Positions 9,283 to 19,393 of a stretch of DNA of 64,000 nt are shown here, in pieces. Source of the DNA: Congzhengia minquanensis (GTDB lineage Bacteria; Bacillota; Clostridia; UBA1381; UBA9506); contig NZ_JACRSU010000003.1 of NCBI RefSeq assembly GCF_014384785.1, positions 62,001 to 126,000 of the forward strand, written 5' to 3'. The notes under the pieces are model-generated. The model did not search any database. It saw only the letters and a list, made by a program, of their open reading frames with translations, and had not been told where the DNA came from. Position 1 is the stretch's first letter. Every line of letters begins with the position of its first letter. Made by a program: the position numbers and the translations under genes.

Positions 9283-9573
9283 GTGAACTTGTTCGATTTT
9301 CCGAAAGAAGCTTTTCCGGAGGAAATTACAACCGTTTTAGAGGAAAACGAAACTATACGAATTGAAAAAATTGTTTCCTGCGGACAGACCTCCGGCTGGT
9401 ACGACCAGGAGGAAAACGAGTGGGTTCTGCTTTTAAAAGGTGAGGCGGAGCTGGAGTTTGAAACACACAAAACACGCCTCGCCCCAGGAGAATATCTTGT
9501 CATTCCCAAACACACCAGACACAGAGTTTTAAAAACAACCCAGTGTATCTGGCTGTGCATATTTTATAGATAA
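9283..9573 (+). CDS. Small single-domain cupin protein
   Basis: The protein has 96 residues. The GTG at 9283, behind AAGGAAG, is preferred over an upstream ATG (9256) that has no ribosome binding site. A single cupin beta-barrel is visible: the first motif region SGWYDQEENEWVLLLKGEAE (about 44-63) and second motif GEYLVIPKHTRHRV (about 75-88). The canonical first-motif H-x-H is replaced by W-Y-D-Q-E, so metal binding would rely on the acidic residues and the two histidines of the second motif. Substrate and role are unknown. It stands between the pgsA terminator and the citrate synthase gene, 41 bp upstream of the latter. Confidence 0.75.
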   Translation: MNLFDFPKEAFPEEITTVLEENETIRIEKIVSCGQTSGWYDQEENEWVLLLKGEAELEFETHKTRLAPGEYLVIPKHTRHRVLKTTQCIWLCIFYR

Positions 9574-9614
9574 CTTTTAAAGCCGCAATGCATGCGGCAG
9601 ATAGGAGGATTTTT

Positions 9615-10979
9615 ATGGCATTAAAAAACTATTCGGCGGTCACACCGGAAATTACGGCTCTTTCCGAACTGTGTACAAAAAACAATCACATCACACCGGA
9701 GCTTTATGAAAAACACCAGGTAAAAAGAGGCCTCAGGGACTTAGACGGAAAAGGCGTTGTCACGGGGCTGACCGAAATTTCAAAAATTGTTTCATCGAAA
9801 CAGGAAAACGGCAAAACCGTGCCCTGCGAGGGCGAGCTTTACTACCGCGGCATCAATGTAAAAGACTTGGTCGGCGGCTTTTTGGCGGAAGACCGGTTTG
9901 GGTTTGAAGAAACCGTTTACCTGCTGCTGTTTGGCGAGCTGCCGGACGGCGAAACCTTAAACGATTTCTGCAAGCTTTTAAGCGACGCGCGGACGCTTCC
10001 GAAAAACTTTGTCCGCGATGTCATTATGAAAGCGCCCAACCAGGATATTATGAATTCCCTGGCAAAAAGCGTTCTTCAGCTTTATTCTTACGATAAAAAT
10101 GCCAATGACATATCCATTCCCAACGTGCTCCGGCAGTGCCTGCACTTAATTGCGAACTTTCCGCTTCTGTCGGTTTACGCCTACCGCGCCTACCGGCACT
10201 ATATCAAGGGCAAGGGGCTGATTATCCATAACCCCGACCCGAAGCTTTCCACCGCGGAAAACATTTTAAGGCTGCTTCGGGCGGACAAGTCGTTCACCCA
10301 GCTGGAGGCGCGGCTGTTAGATTTGTCCTTAGTGCTTCACGCAGAACACGGCGGCGGCAACAACTCCACCTTTACCAACCACGTTGTAACCTCGTCGGGA
10401 ACCGACACATACTCTGCCATGGCGGCGTCTTTGTGTTCTTTAAAAGGCCCGAAACACGGCGGCGCAAACATTAAGGTCACCCACATGTTTGCAGACATTA
10501 AAAAGCATGTGTCCGACTGGAATGACGACGAGGAAATTAAAGCATACCTTTTAAAAATATTGAACAAAGAGGCTTTCGACCGCTCCGGCCTGATTTACGG
10601 CATGGGCCACGCGGTTTATTCTGTTTCCGACCCCCGTGCAGGCGTGTTTCGCGGCTTGGTGGGCAAGCTTTCTGAGGAAAAGGGCAAAACAAAGGAATTT
10701 GCGCTTTACAACAACGTGGCGCGGCTGGCCACGGAAGTGATTGCCGAAAAAAGGAAAATTTATAAAGGCGTCAGCCCGAATATTGACTTTTACAGCGGCT
10801 TTGCCTATTCTATGATGGAACTGCCGGAAGAGCTTTACACCCCCATTTTCGCGGTGGCAAGAGTGGCAGGCTGGAGCGCCCACAGAATCGAAGAGCTGAT
10901 TAACGCGGGCAAAATTATCCGCCCTGCATATACCTCAGTGTCTGCCGACCGCCCCTATGTGAAGCTTGCAGACAGATAA
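9615..10979 (+). CDS. Citrate (Si)-synthase
   Basis: The protein has 454 residues. The ATG at 9615 follows AGGAGGAT at the right spacing. The catalytic residues of Si-type citrate synthase are all visible: His281 in KHGGANIKVTHM, His332 in GMGHAVYSVSDPRA and Asp391 in NIDFYSGFAY. It condenses acetyl-CoA with oxaloacetate in the cytoplasm. The approximately 50-residue N-terminal extension before GVVTGLTEIS is common in clostridial and Thermotoga-like forms. Aconitase and NADP-isocitrate dehydrogenase follow, giving the complete path from oxaloacetate to 2-oxoglutarate. Confidence 0.93.
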   Translation: MALKNYSAVTPEITALSELCTKNNHITPELYEKHQVKRGLRDLDGKGVVTGLTEISKIVSSKQENGKTVPCEGELYYRGINVKDLVGGFLAEDRFGFEETVYLLLFGELPDGETLNDFCKLLSDARTLPKNFVRDVIMKAPNQDIMNSLAKSVLQLYSYDKNANDISIPNVLRQCLHLIANFPLLSVYAYRAYRHYIKGKGLIIHNPDPKLSTAENILRLLRADKSFTQLEARLLDLSLVLHAEHGGGNNSTFTNHVVTSSGTDTYSAMAASLCSLKGPKHGGANIKVTHMFADIKKHVSDWNDDEEIKAYLLKILNKEAFDRSGLIYGMGHAVYSVSDPRAGVFRGLVGKLSEEKGKTKEFALYNNVARLATEVIAEKRKIYKGVSPNIDFYSGFAYSMMELPEELYTPIFAVARVAGWSAHRIEELINAGKIIRPAYTSVSADRPYVKLADR

Positions 10980-10998
10980 ACTGCAAAGACGCCGTCCG

Positions 10999-11027
10999 TT
11001 GACACAAAGGGCGGGCTGTGTTATACT
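10999..11027 (+). promoter_or_regulatory. Sigma-A promoter for aconitase-icd
   Basis: TTGACA (10999-11004) and TATACT (11022-11027) are 17 bp apart, so aconitase can be transcribed separately from citrate synthase. Confidence 0.8.
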
Positions 11028-11068
11028 AAAAAGGAACGATAAATGATACAAAGAAAGGATTTTAAAAG

Positions 11069-13006
11069 ATGGGACTTACGCTTACGGAAAAAATTCTCAA
11101 AAACCATATTGTGGACGGCGAGTTTAAAAAAGGTACGGAAATCGGAATTAGAATCGACCAGACGCTGACGCAGGACGCAACGGGCACCATGGCCTATTTG
11201 GAATTTGAGGCAATGGGAATTCCCCGGGTGAAAACAGAGCGGTCTGTAGCATATATCGACCACAACACCCTGCAATCTGGCTTTGAAAACGCCGACGACC
11301 ACCGGTTTATCGGCTCGGTGGCAAAAAAGCACGGTATCTATTTTTCGCGCCCGGGTAACGGTATTTGCCATCAGGTGCATTTAGAGCGGTTCGGCGTTCC
11401 GGGAAAAACCTTAATCGGGTCTGACAGCCACACCCCCACCGGCGGCGGTATCGGCATGCTGGCCATCGGCGCAGGAGGCTTAGACGTGGCCGTTGCCATG
11501 GGCGGCGGCGCGTATTACATAACCTATCCCAACATAGTGAAGGTGAACCTAACCGGAAAACTTTCCCCCTGGACAGCGGCGAAAGACGTTATTTTAGAAG
11601 TTTTAAAACGCATGTCTGTCAAAGGCGGCGTGGGCAAGGTGATTGAATATTGCGGCGAGGGCGTAAAAACCCTTTCCGTTCCCGAACGCGCAACGATTAC
11701 CAACATGGGCGCAGAGCTGGGCGCAACCACTTCTGTTTTCCCGTCTGACGAAATTACAAAAGCGTTTTTAAAGGCGCAGAAAAGGGAAGACGTTTGGGTT
11801 CCGCTGTCGGCGGATGACGACGCTGTTTACGACGAGGTCATCGACATCGACTTGTCGCAGGTTGAGCCTTACGCCGCCTGCCCCCACATGCCGGACAATG
11901 TAAAACCCATATCGGAGCTGGGAGATATGAAAATCGACCAGGTGTGCATTGGCTCCTGCACCAACAGCTCCTATCAGGACATGATGAAGGTTGCCTATAT
12001 TTTAAAAGGAAAAACCGTGCACCCCGACGTGTCCCTTTCCATTGCCCCCGGCTCAAAACAGGTGCTGAATATGCTGGCGGAAAACGGCGCGCTGGGAGAT
12101 ATGATTGACGCCGGCGCAAGAATTTTAGAGAGCGCCTGCGGCCCGTGTATCGGTATGGGACAGTCGCCCAATTCCGGCGGTATTTCGCTTCGGACGTTTA
12201 ACCGAAACTTTGAAGGGCGTTCCGGCACAAAAGACGGACAAATTTATCTCGTGTCCCCTGAAACCGCTGCGGTCTCCGCCATCAGCGGCGTGCTGACAGA
12301 CCCCAGAACCTTAGGGGAAATGCCGGAAATTAAAATGCCGGACGAATTTAAAATTAACGATAATATGATAGAGCCTCCCGCCCCTGTGGAGGAAATGGAC
12401 AGTGTGGAAATTCTCCGCGGCCCCAACATTAAGCCCTATCCGGAAACGGCGCCGCTGCAGGACGAATTGGAATGTCCCTGCTCTTTAAAGGTGGGCGACA
12501 ACATCACAACCGACCACATTATGCCAGCCGGCGCGAAGATTTTGCCCCTGCGCTCGAACATTCCGAAAATTTCTGAGCATTGCTTTACCGTGTGCGACGA
12601 AACGTTCCCGAAACGGGCAAAAGAGCTGGGCCAAAGCATTATCGTGGGCGGTGCAAACTACGGCCAGGGCTCGTCCCGGGAGCATGCGGCTTTAGCGCCT
12701 TTGTACCTGGGCGTAAAAATTGTGCTGGTAAAATCCTTTGCCAGAATTCACCGCTCTAATTTAATCAACGCCGGAATTTTGCCGTTAACGTTTGCAAACG
12801 AGGCCGACTACGACAAAATTTCCCAGGGGGATATCCTCTGCGCAAGCGGCTTAATTGAAGCGGTGAAAAACGGAGAAGACATTGTAATTGAAAACAAAAC
12901 CACAGGCGATAAAATTAAATGCAGGAGCGACTTAAGCGGCCGCGCAAAAGAAATTATGCTGGCAGGAGGCCTGCTCGATTTTACCCGGGAAGCGCTTGCA
13001 AAATAA
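11069..13006 (+). CDS. acn: Aconitate hydratase (mitochondrial-type, single-chain)
   Basis: The protein has 645 residues, the shorter AcnA-like form that resembles mitochondrial and clostridial aconitases rather than the roughly 900-residue IRP/AcnA form. The 4Fe-4S ligands are seen as the cysteine in [12 protein letters not shown] and the pair in [13 protein letters not shown]. The substrate-binding [22 protein letters not shown] block is intact, and the C-terminal swivelling domain contains [16 protein letters not shown]. It isomerises citrate to isocitrate in the cytoplasm. The spacing to icd is 23 bp, so both are probably one transcript from the promoter at 10999. Confidence 0.95.
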   Translation: MGLTLTEKILKNHIVDGEFKKGTEIGIRIDQTLTQDATGTMAYLEFEAMGIPRVKTERSVAYIDHNTLQSGFENADDHRFIGSVAKKHGIYFSRPGNGICHQVHLERFGVPGKTLIGSDSHTPTGGGIGMLAIGAGGLDVAVAMGGGAYYITYPNIVKVNLTGKLSPWTAAKDVILEVLKRMSVKGGVGKVIEYCGEGVKTLSVPERATITNMGAELGATTSVFPSDEITKAFLKAQKREDVWVPLSADDDAVYDEVIDIDLSQVEPYAACPHMPDNVKPISELGDMKIDQVCIGSCTNSSYQDMMKVAYILKGKTVHPDVSLSIAPGSKQVLNMLAENGALGDMIDAGARILESACGPCIGMGQSPNSGGISLRTFNRNFEGRSGTKDGQIYLVSPETAAVSAISGVLTDPRTLGEMPEIKMPDEFKINDNMIEPPAPVEEMDSVEILRGPNIKPYPETAPLQDELECPCSLKVGDNITTDHIMPAGAKILPLRSNIPKISEHCFTVCDETFPKRAKELGQSIIVGGANYGQGSSREHAALAPLYLGVKIVLVKSFARIHRSNLINAGILPLTFANEADYDKISQGDILCASGLIEAVKNGEDIVIENKTTGDKIKCRSDLSGRAKEIMLAGGLLDFTREALAK

Positions 13007-13029
13007 CCACAGAAAGGCAGGAAACAACT

Positions 13030-14241
13030 ATGTCAAAAATTCAGATGAAAACCCCGCTGGTTGAGATGGACGGGGACGAAATGACCAGAATTATCTGGAA
13101 AATGATTAAGGATATTCTGCTTACGCCTTATATAGACTTAAAAACAGAGTATTACGATTTAGGACTTACGCACCGAAACGAAACGGACGACCAGGTTACG
13201 GTGGACTCTGCCGAGGCCACAAAAAAATACGGCGTTGCGGTAAAGTGCGCGACGATTACGCCCAACGCTGCAAGAATGCCGGAATATAATTTAAAAGAGA
13301 TGTGGAAGTCGCCCAACGGAACAATCCGCGCGATTTTAGACGGAACGGTGTTCCGCGCGCCGATTCTGGTGAAGGGCATTACCCCCTATATCCCAACCTG
13401 GACGAAGCCCATCACCATTGCCCGCCACGCTTACGGCGACGTGTATAAAAACACGGAAATGCAGGTGGCAGAGGGCAGCCGGTGCGAGCTGGTGTGCACG
13501 GATAAAGACGGAAACGAAACCAGGGAACTGATTCATGAAATGAACGGCACCTCCGGTATTATCCAGGGGATTCACAACACGGACAAATCCATTGCAAGCT
13601 TTGCAAGAAGCTGCTTTAACTTTGCGCTGGACACCAAGCAGGACATTTGGTTTGCCACCAAAGATACCATCTCGAAAAAATATGACCACCGGTTTAAAGA
13701 TATTTTTGCAGAAATTTTTGAAACGGAATATAAAGAAAAATTTGCCGGTGCCGGAATTGAATATTTCTATACGCTGATTGACGACGCGGTGGCAAGGGTA
13801 ATCCGCTCTGAGGGCGGCTATATCTGGGCCTGCAAAAACTACGACGGCGACGTGATGAGCGACATGGTGGCAACGGCCTACGGCAGCCTTGCCATGATGA
13901 CCTCGGTTTTGGTTTCGCCCGACGGCGTTTATGAATATGAGGCGGCTCACGGCACGGTGCAGCGCCACTATTATAAGCACTTAAAGGGAGAGGCAACCTC
14001 TACCAACAGCGTAGCAACCCTGTTTGCGTGGACGGGAGCTTTAAGAAAACGCGGAGAGCTTGACGGCCTTTCGGATTTGTGCGAATTTGCAGACAAATTG
14101 GAACGCGCCACCATAAAGACCATTGAAGACGGCGTAATGACCGGCGACCTCTACCTGCTGTCTTCCCTTCCGAATAAGCAGAAGGTAGACACAGAAGGCT
14201 TTTTGCTTGAAGTAGACAAACGCTTAAAACAAATGATGTAA
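13030..14241 (+). CDS. icd: Isocitrate dehydrogenase, NADP-dependent (dimeric, eukaryotic-like)
   Basis: The protein has 403 residues. The ATG at 13030 gives [21 protein letters not shown], the start typical of the eukaryotic-like dimeric NADP-IDH subfamily, in contrast to the E. coli Icd type. The isocitrate-binding region [19 protein letters not shown] and the metal-binding [25 protein letters not shown] are intact, as is [10 protein letters not shown]. It oxidatively decarboxylates isocitrate to 2-oxoglutarate. It ends the citrate synthase-aconitase-IDH cluster, whose probable use is glutamate synthesis. Confidence 0.95.
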   Translation: MSKIQMKTPLVEMDGDEMTRIIWKMIKDILLTPYIDLKTEYYDLGLTHRNETDDQVTVDSAEATKKYGVAVKCATITPNAARMPEYNLKEMWKSPNGTIRAILDGTVFRAPILVKGITPYIPTWTKPITIARHAYGDVYKNTEMQVAEGSRCELVCTDKDGNETRELIHEMNGTSGIIQGIHNTDKSIASFARSCFNFALDTKQDIWFATKDTISKKYDHRFKDIFAEIFETEYKEKFAGAGIEYFYTLIDDAVARVIRSEGGYIWACKNYDGDVMSDMVATAYGSLAMMTSVLVSPDGVYEYEAAHGTVQRHYYKHLKGEATSTNSVATLFAWTGALRKRGELDGLSDLCEFADKLERATIKTIEDGVMTGDLYLLSSLPNKQKVDTEGFLLEVDKRLKQMM

Positions 14242-14252
14242 GTTTATTTTTT

Positions 14253-14299
14253 CACCTCTTTTCGTGTACTGCATATCATGTAGTATGTGAAAAGAGGTG
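14253..14299 (+). other. Inverted repeat spanning the yunB ribosome binding site
   Basis: CACCTCTTTTC at 14253-14263 is perfectly complementary to GAAAAGAGGTG at 14289-14299 with a 25-nt loop. The right arm contains the AAAGAGGTG ribosome binding site of yunB. It may end icd transcripts or mask yunB translation. Confidence 0.55.
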
Positions 14300-14305
14300 T
14301 TTTTA

Positions 14306-15007
14306 TTGCGTCTTGGTCCGAAACGATACATATATGCACGTGCGTCCGCCAAAAAAAAGGCGGCCCGGTGGGGGGCGCTGACGGTGTGCGTCCTATTTCT
14401 TCTTTGCTCGGCGGTATATATGCTTTCCGTCATGCGCCCGGCCTTTGCCGCTTTGGCGGAAAACCGCGCAAAAGAGCTTGCCGTGCGAACGATTAACGAG
14501 GCAATTTCACAAAAGTTTTCTCAGGAAATGAAATACAGCGACATTGTGGAGTTTGAGCGCACCAGCGATAATAAAATCAATGCGGTGAAGTCAAATCTTG
14601 CGGGTGTGAACAAACTCAAATCTGATTTGAGCTTAGATATTCTGCAAAAAATTTCCGCGCTGAACCAAGACCAGCTGAAGGTTCCGCTGGGAAGCCTTAT
14701 GGGGAACGACATTTTTGCAGGCTGCGGGCCGGAACTCTCTTTTCAGGTGAAGCCATATGGCAACGTAGTGACCGACATTCAAACCAACTTCACCGAGGCG
14801 GGCATCAATCAGACAAAATGCGACGTAACCGTCAGCGTGAAAGCGGATATGTCCATCCTCATGCCTGCCATGAACAAAAAGAGCACCGTTGAAACCACCG
14901 TGCCGATTATCCAAACCGTTATCGTCGGCGATATTCCCGAAAGCTACACCAATGTTGACCGGGACGGCTACCAGTTTGAAGACGATGTGCTTCAGCTTGC
15001 CGAATAG
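14306..15007 (+). CDS. yunB: YunB-like sporulation protein
   Basis: The protein has 233 residues. The TTG at 14306 is chosen because AAAGAGGTG lies 6 bp upstream; an in-frame GTG at 14297 sits inside that site. A basic N-terminus (RASAKKKAARWG) is followed by one membrane helix at about 25-46. The rest is the YunB domain, with ENRAKELAVRTINEAISQK, PLGSLMGNDIFAGCGPELSF and the C-terminal VETTVPIIQTVIVGDIPESY. YunB is a sigma-E-controlled sporulation protein of Bacillus; family membership marks the organism as a probable spore former. The product is monocistronic, with a terminator at 15042. Confidence 0.85.
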   Translation: MRLGPKRYIYARASAKKKAARWGALTVCVLFLLCSAVYMLSVMRPAFAALAENRAKELAVRTINEAISQKFSQEMKYSDIVEFERTSDNKINAVKSNLAGVNKLKSDLSLDILQKISALNQDQLKVPLGSLMGNDIFAGCGPELSFQVKPYGNVVTDIQTNFTEAGINQTKCDVTVSVKADMSILMPAMNKKSTVETTVPIIQTVIVGDIPESYTNVDRDGYQFEDDVLQLAE

Positions 15008-15041
15008 CGGTAAAAATATCTTATAAACGATGTGTGTCATT

Positions 15042-15076
15042 AAGGCCACAGCAATTTGTTTGCTGCGGCCTTTTTT
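15042..15076 (+). terminator. Rho-independent terminator after yunB
   Basis: AAGGCC-A-CAGCAA at 15042-15054 pairs with TTGCTG-C-GGCCTT at 15060-15072, followed by a T-run. Confidence 0.85.
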
Positions 15077-15120
15077 GTTTAACTTGTATAAAAAATATAT
15101 TTTTTTATTTTTAAATTATA

Positions 15121-15149
15121 TTGATTATAGTAAATACATTTGTTATAAT
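15121..15149 (+). promoter_or_regulatory. Promoter of the first SGNH giant gene
   Basis: TTGATT (15121-15126), 17 bp, TATAAT (15144-15149), in an AT-rich stretch. Confidence 0.65.
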
Positions 15150-15200
15150 GAAGCCAATGGGAATAGGTATATCAAAAATTATATAAGGAGGACGAGAACT

Positions 15201-18200
15201 ATGAAAAAATTAGTGTCTTTGACGCTGTCGGTTCTAATGGTGCTGACTGCGACCGGAATGGTGCGGGCAGGCGCGGCAGAAGTGGCAACGTCGTTTAAAG
15301 ATGACACGGGCTTTCATTTTTCGTTTGAAAATGAAAGCGACTTTGCATATCCCGATATGCAGCTTGACAGCATCGGGCTGTCGCAATTTAAAACTCCGGG
15401 CGTAACGCGCTACTGCGAGGGCGCCTATGGTTCAAAAGGCGCGGTGGCCGTGGCTGTTGAAACCGCTTCCGGAAACGGAAATGTTAACGACGGCGTGTCG
15501 GGCATTAAAATGTTCCCCGGGAAAGAGTATGACCTGACAATGGATTTAAAGCTCTTTTCACCGGAGAATTTTGCGAACCTGCCCAATGTGAACCTGTTTT
15601 TTATGACACAGGGGGTTCAGATGTATGAAGATACTGATTGTACCAAACCGCTTTCAGTTTCATCATCAGACTTTCAGCTGTTTTCCATTCCTGGCAGCAG
15701 CGTGTTCCAATTTGAGGAAGACGGAAAAACCGTTTCTGGTGACTGGAGCAGTTTTCATCAAAAGATAACCTTAACCAATTCATTCAGCGGAAAATTTGTT
15801 AAATCAGACGAGCCGGTAAACGTAAAACTGTTTATCCGTATGGGCGCAAATGCCCATGCGTTAACGGGAACGTCAGATTTTACTCCGGAATTTGTGGCCC
15901 AGTGTGGAACGGTGTCGGAAACAGACACACGGGCAGCCCTTTGGATGGAATATGCCATCGACAACATTGGCCTTTGGCCGGCTTCTATTATACCGGAAGA
16001 ACCGGCAGAAGAGGACACTGCGCTTTGGAGAGGGTCTTTTGAAGACAATGGCTGGGCCAGCGAAACCCACGGCGTAACCTTTGAGGGCAACTATGCAAAA
16101 GCATTGATTACCTCTGATGTTCCAGCTGATATTCAAGACCGTTCCAAAGGCGCTTTGGAGCTTACATACACCGGCAACACGGACAATAGCGGTTATTTGG
16201 ACTTTAACACAGTGGCGGCAACAAACGAAATGCGGCTTCAATATAACCGTGTTTATGAAATTTCGTTCTGGGCCAAAGGCTCTTCTGCGGTAGAGGATTT
16301 TTATAAGTCGTCTGGCAGGAAGACTGCGCTCATTCCTGAGCGGAATAATGCCACACGTTTAGACCGCACGTTCCCCATGTGGACCAGTTACACAGTAAAC
16401 GAACCGATTACAACAGAATGGACGAAATATACCTATCTGTTCTATGAGGAAATGCCAATGGCCCTGGGCCGCGACGGCGATAACGTTTCAACATTGCGGT
16501 TTCATGTTCGGTATTCGTGTGTGCCGAACACAAAAACAAATAATTTAACGGCGGAGGTTGGCGGCGAAACCATCAATTATGCTTATCAAAGCAAGAGCGG
16601 AGAATATTATAAATTAGAAGATTTTAAAATTTATCTTGACGATTTCACCGTGACACCGTTAGACATAGCATATAACGGCGATTTTGCTGTAAAAGATGAA
16701 AGCCAGTCGAATTACACGGTTGTTTGGTATAGCGGCGGAACCAACACATACCGGGTGGCACAGCCTGGGAACGACGTTCTTTCGCCTGGTGTGTTCCACA
16801 ACGGCGTAATTGAAACCATTTCCGATTTCCCCGGCGCAGACAGCAAAAATGTGCTGAAGGTAACCAAAGACGGCGGCGCTCCGTATCAGGGAGCTGACAT
16901 TGAAAACGGCAAAAAATATCAAATTTCGTTCTGGGCAAAGGCTGACGATGCAGAATCTGTAGGCCGGCCCATCAATTTGGTTTTAGACCGTGACATTCAG
17001 GGGCAGATTTTAGATAATACCGAGCCAACCTATACGAACGTTCCAAAGTGGGCCGGTTACCGCCTTGATACAAGCGTCACCAAAGACATCACGTTAAACA
17101 AAGAGCACTACGACGGCTACGGCGCTCCCAAAAATTTTGGAATAAATGAGGAACCGGAATTTAGAACCGGCAGCGTTCCGTTTTACATGTATGGCGGAAC
17201 CATTGCAAATGCATATCACAAGCCGGGCGAGCTGACCCCTACAAACTATGAGGAAACGCTGGTTTATGACGACTATTACGATAGAATGTTCGCGAAAAAC
17301 ACCCAGCTTGGAAATGAGCCTACAGCCTGGGCCTACCAGTATTATGACGGAACAGCATGGGCAGGCACCAACGACAAAGCGGAAATTACGTCCGACAAGA
17401 CTCTAAGCGGGGACTGGACGCTCTATACCATGGAATATGAGTGGAACTATCCCGGCAAGCACTACAGGGTGCCGAATCTCACCTTTTTAGATAACGCAAG
17501 CTATAGCCTGGCAGACATTAAAATTGAAGCGTTAGAGGGAGAAGACCCCAATGCTAAGCCGGCATTTCACATTGAAAACCTTGCGGCAACTGCCGACAAA
17601 GAAATTTTATCAACATCAGACAGCATTCGCCTCACCTGGAATTTTGTTTCTACAGGCGCGGCAGACGCAAAGGAGGCAGCAGGCGGCTCTCTTGTTAAGG
17701 TTTATGCAGACAACAACGGGAAACTGGCCCTGATTGGCACAACAAGGGCGGACCAGGCGGGTGCAGCAGAAATTAAGGCAGGCGCGGCGCTGTTTGGCAA
17801 AAGCCTTGTGTTTGAAGTGATTCCCGCAGATACCAATGGCAATTATGGCATCGGAGCAACAGCCGCTTTTTCCGGCCGGGTTGCAACCGCAATGGAATCG
17901 GAACTGGCAGTGAATCCCGATCAGAACTCGGCAGACTGGTCTGTTACCATAGCCGCTGACAACATCAGCGGCACGGCGGATATATATGTTGCAACATATA
18001 ATCAAAACAACAAATTAATCAGCATTTCACAGGAGCAATTAGCATATGCATCCGGTGAAAACAACAAAACGGGAAACATCGCATTTTCTGCAAATGCAGA
18101 TAAAGTAAAATTGTTTGTTTGGGACGGTGAGTTAAAACCAATGTGCACGGAAAAAGAAATAACTTTTATGCCTGTGAACAACGACCCCTTTGCGGGAGAC

Positions 18201-19211
18201 AATGAGATTAACGTTGTGTTCTTGGGCGGCTCCATAACGGAGGGCGCCGGCGCGTCCGCACCGGCAAAGTGTTATGCCAACCTGACCGGAGAATGGTTTA
18301 AAAAGACCTATGGTACAACAAGCAGAACAGTGAATTATTATAACAAGGGCGTAGGCGGAACGCCGTCGGATTATGGCCTGTTAAGATTTACCCGAGATGT
18401 TGTAAACCTTAACCCTGACGTGGTGTTCATTGAGTTTGCCGTAAACGACGGCGGGCGCGATACGAGAATGTACATGGAAAGCATGGTAAGAACGCTCCTG
18501 TCGTTGCCCACCAGTCCGTATGTCGTTTTCTTGTACACAACCAATGAAACCTATTCAACGCCGACAGCTTTCCACGAGCAAGTGGCAGAGTATTACGGCA
18601 TACCGCAAATCAGCTTAAAAGACGCGCTTAAGCGAGAGTTAAACGGCGCAAACGCAAGGGACGCGGGATATTTAAAAGACAGCGTTCATCCTTCCGACCA
18701 GGGTTACCAGGTTTATTTTAACGAAATTACAAAATGCCTGGAAACAGGAAGGTTCTACCAAAGACCCATCCCGCAGAAGGAAAAACTGGTAGCGGCAAGC
18801 GGCGCAGTGGAAACGGAATTTATTCCAATTTCCAACGATAGAATTACAAAGTCTGGTAACGACTGGACAACGGGCGGCACCGGCAACCGGCAGTGGGGAA
18901 AGACTACAACCATAGGCGCTACATTAAAATTCTCTTTCGACGGAACCATTTTGGCTGTTGAGCATGGCCTGCTCAGTGCAAGCGGCATGTATGAAATTTA
19001 TGTGGACGGCGAAAAGAAAGGCACGGGCGACCCTTACTACGGCGACCGCGCATTGACCGATTCACCGCAGCTGGTTATGGGCTATGCAAACTATGCCCTT
19101 CCTGACGGCCATCACGATGTGGAAATAAAAACGATTCAGAGCACCAATTCCAACAGTGAAGGAGACAATGTGTTCCTCTACAACATCATTACCGGCAGTC
19201 CGGTAAAGTAA
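15201..19211 (+). CDS. Giant secreted multi-module SGNH/GDSL hydrolase (copy 1)
   Basis: The protein has 1336 residues. The ATG at 15201 follows AAGGAGG and opens a Sec signal peptide (about 1-29, cleavage near AGAAEVA). Residues about 30-250, 265-500 and 500-830 look like carbohydrate-binding beta-sandwich modules: two contain the ISFWAKG/ISFWAKA signature of CBM4/9-like domains. Residues about 840-1000 look like Ig-like modules. An SGNH hydrolase follows: nucleophile Ser1011 in FLGGSIT, GVGGTPSD (block II), Asn1082 in FAVND (block III) and D1160/H1163 in DSVHPSD (block V). A beta-sandwich tail (about 1215-1336) closes it. The likely role is a secreted carbohydrate esterase acting on plant or host glycans. 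No surface-anchor motif was seen. A close paralogue follows. Confidence 0.85.
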   Translation: MKKLVSLTLSVLMVLTATGMVRAGAAEVATSFKDDTGFHFSFENESDFAYPDMQLDSIGLSQFKTPGVTRYCEGAYGSKGAVAVAVETASGNGNVNDGVSGIKMFPGKEYDLTMDLKLFSPENFANLPNVNLFFMTQGVQMYEDTDCTKPLSVSSSDFQLFSIPGSSVFQFEEDGKTVSGDWSSFHQKITLTNSFSGKFVKSDEPVNVKLFIRMGANAHALTGTSDFTPEFVAQCGTVSETDTRAALWMEYAIDNIGLWPASIIPEEPAEEDTALWRGSFEDNGWASETHGVTFEGNYAKALITSDVPADIQDRSKGALELTYTGNTDNSGYLDFNTVAATNEMRLQYNRVYEISFWAKGSSAVEDFYKSSGRKTALIPERNNATRLDRTFPMWTSYTVNEPITTEWTKYTYLFYEEMPMALGRDGDNVSTLRFHVRYSCVPNTKTNNLTAEVGGETINYAYQSKSGEYYKLEDFKIYLDDFTVTPLDIAYNGDFAVKDESQSNYTVVWYSGGTNTYRVAQPGNDVLSPGVFHNGVIETISDFPGADSKNVLKVTKDGGAPYQGADIENGKKYQISFWAKADDAESVGRPINLVLDRDIQGQILDNTEPTYTNVPKWAGYRLDTSVTKDITLNKEHYDGYGAPKNFGINEEPEFRTGSVPFYMYGGTIANAYHKPGELTPTNYEETLVYDDYYDRMFAKNTQLGNEPTAWAYQYYDGTAWAGTNDKAEITSDKTLSGDWTLYTMEYEWNYPGKHYRVPNLTFLDNASYSLADIKIEALEGEDPNAKPAFHIENLAATADKEILSTSDSIRLTWNFVSTGAADAKEAAGGSLVKVYADNNGKLALIGTTRADQAGAAEIKAGAALFGKSLVFEVIPADTNGNYGIGATAAFSGRVATAMESELAVNPDQNSADWSVTIAADNISGTADIYVATYNQNNKLISISQEQLAYASGENNKTGNIAFSANADKVKLFVWDGELKPMCTEKEITFMPVNNDPFAGDNEINVVFLGGSITEGAGASAPAKCYANLTGEWFKKTYGTTSRTVNYYNKGVGGTPSDYGLLRFTRDVVNLNPDVVFIEFAVNDGGRDTRMYMESMVRTLLSLPTSPYVVFLYTTNETYSTPTAFHEQVAEYYGIPQISLKDALKRELNGANARDAGYLKDSVHPSDQGYQVYFNEITKCLETGRFYQRPIPQKEKLVAASGAVETEFIPISNDRITKSGNDWTTGGTGNRQWGKTTTIGATLKFSFDGTILAVEHGLLSASGMYEIYVDGEKKGTGDPYYGDRALTDSPQLVMGYANYALPDGHHDVEIKTIQSTNSNSEGDNVFLYNIITGSPVK

Positions 19212-19231
19212 TAAATTCTTATACAAAATGC

Positions 19232-19270
19232 AATCCCCTTAAAGCAAACGCTTTAAGGGGATTATTTTAT
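19232..19270 (+). terminator. Rho-independent terminator after SGNH copy 1
   Basis: A perfect 14-bp stem (19232-19245 / 19250-19263) with AAAC loop precedes ATTTTAT. Confidence 0.85.
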
Positions 19271-19312
19271 ATATGTTTCATAAGAAAATGTATTTCATTT
19301 ATAAAAAATATA

Positions 19313-19341
19313 TTGAATATGGCAAAAAAATGTGATATACT
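19313..19341 (+). promoter_or_regulatory. Promoter of the second SGNH giant gene
   Basis: TTGAAT (19313-19318), 17 bp, TATACT (19336-19341). The two paralogues therefore seem to be separate transcription units. Confidence 0.6.
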
Positions 19342-19393
19342 ATTTAAATAATGGTATATATCCATATGATTTTAATTAAGGAGGAAGAGAAAC

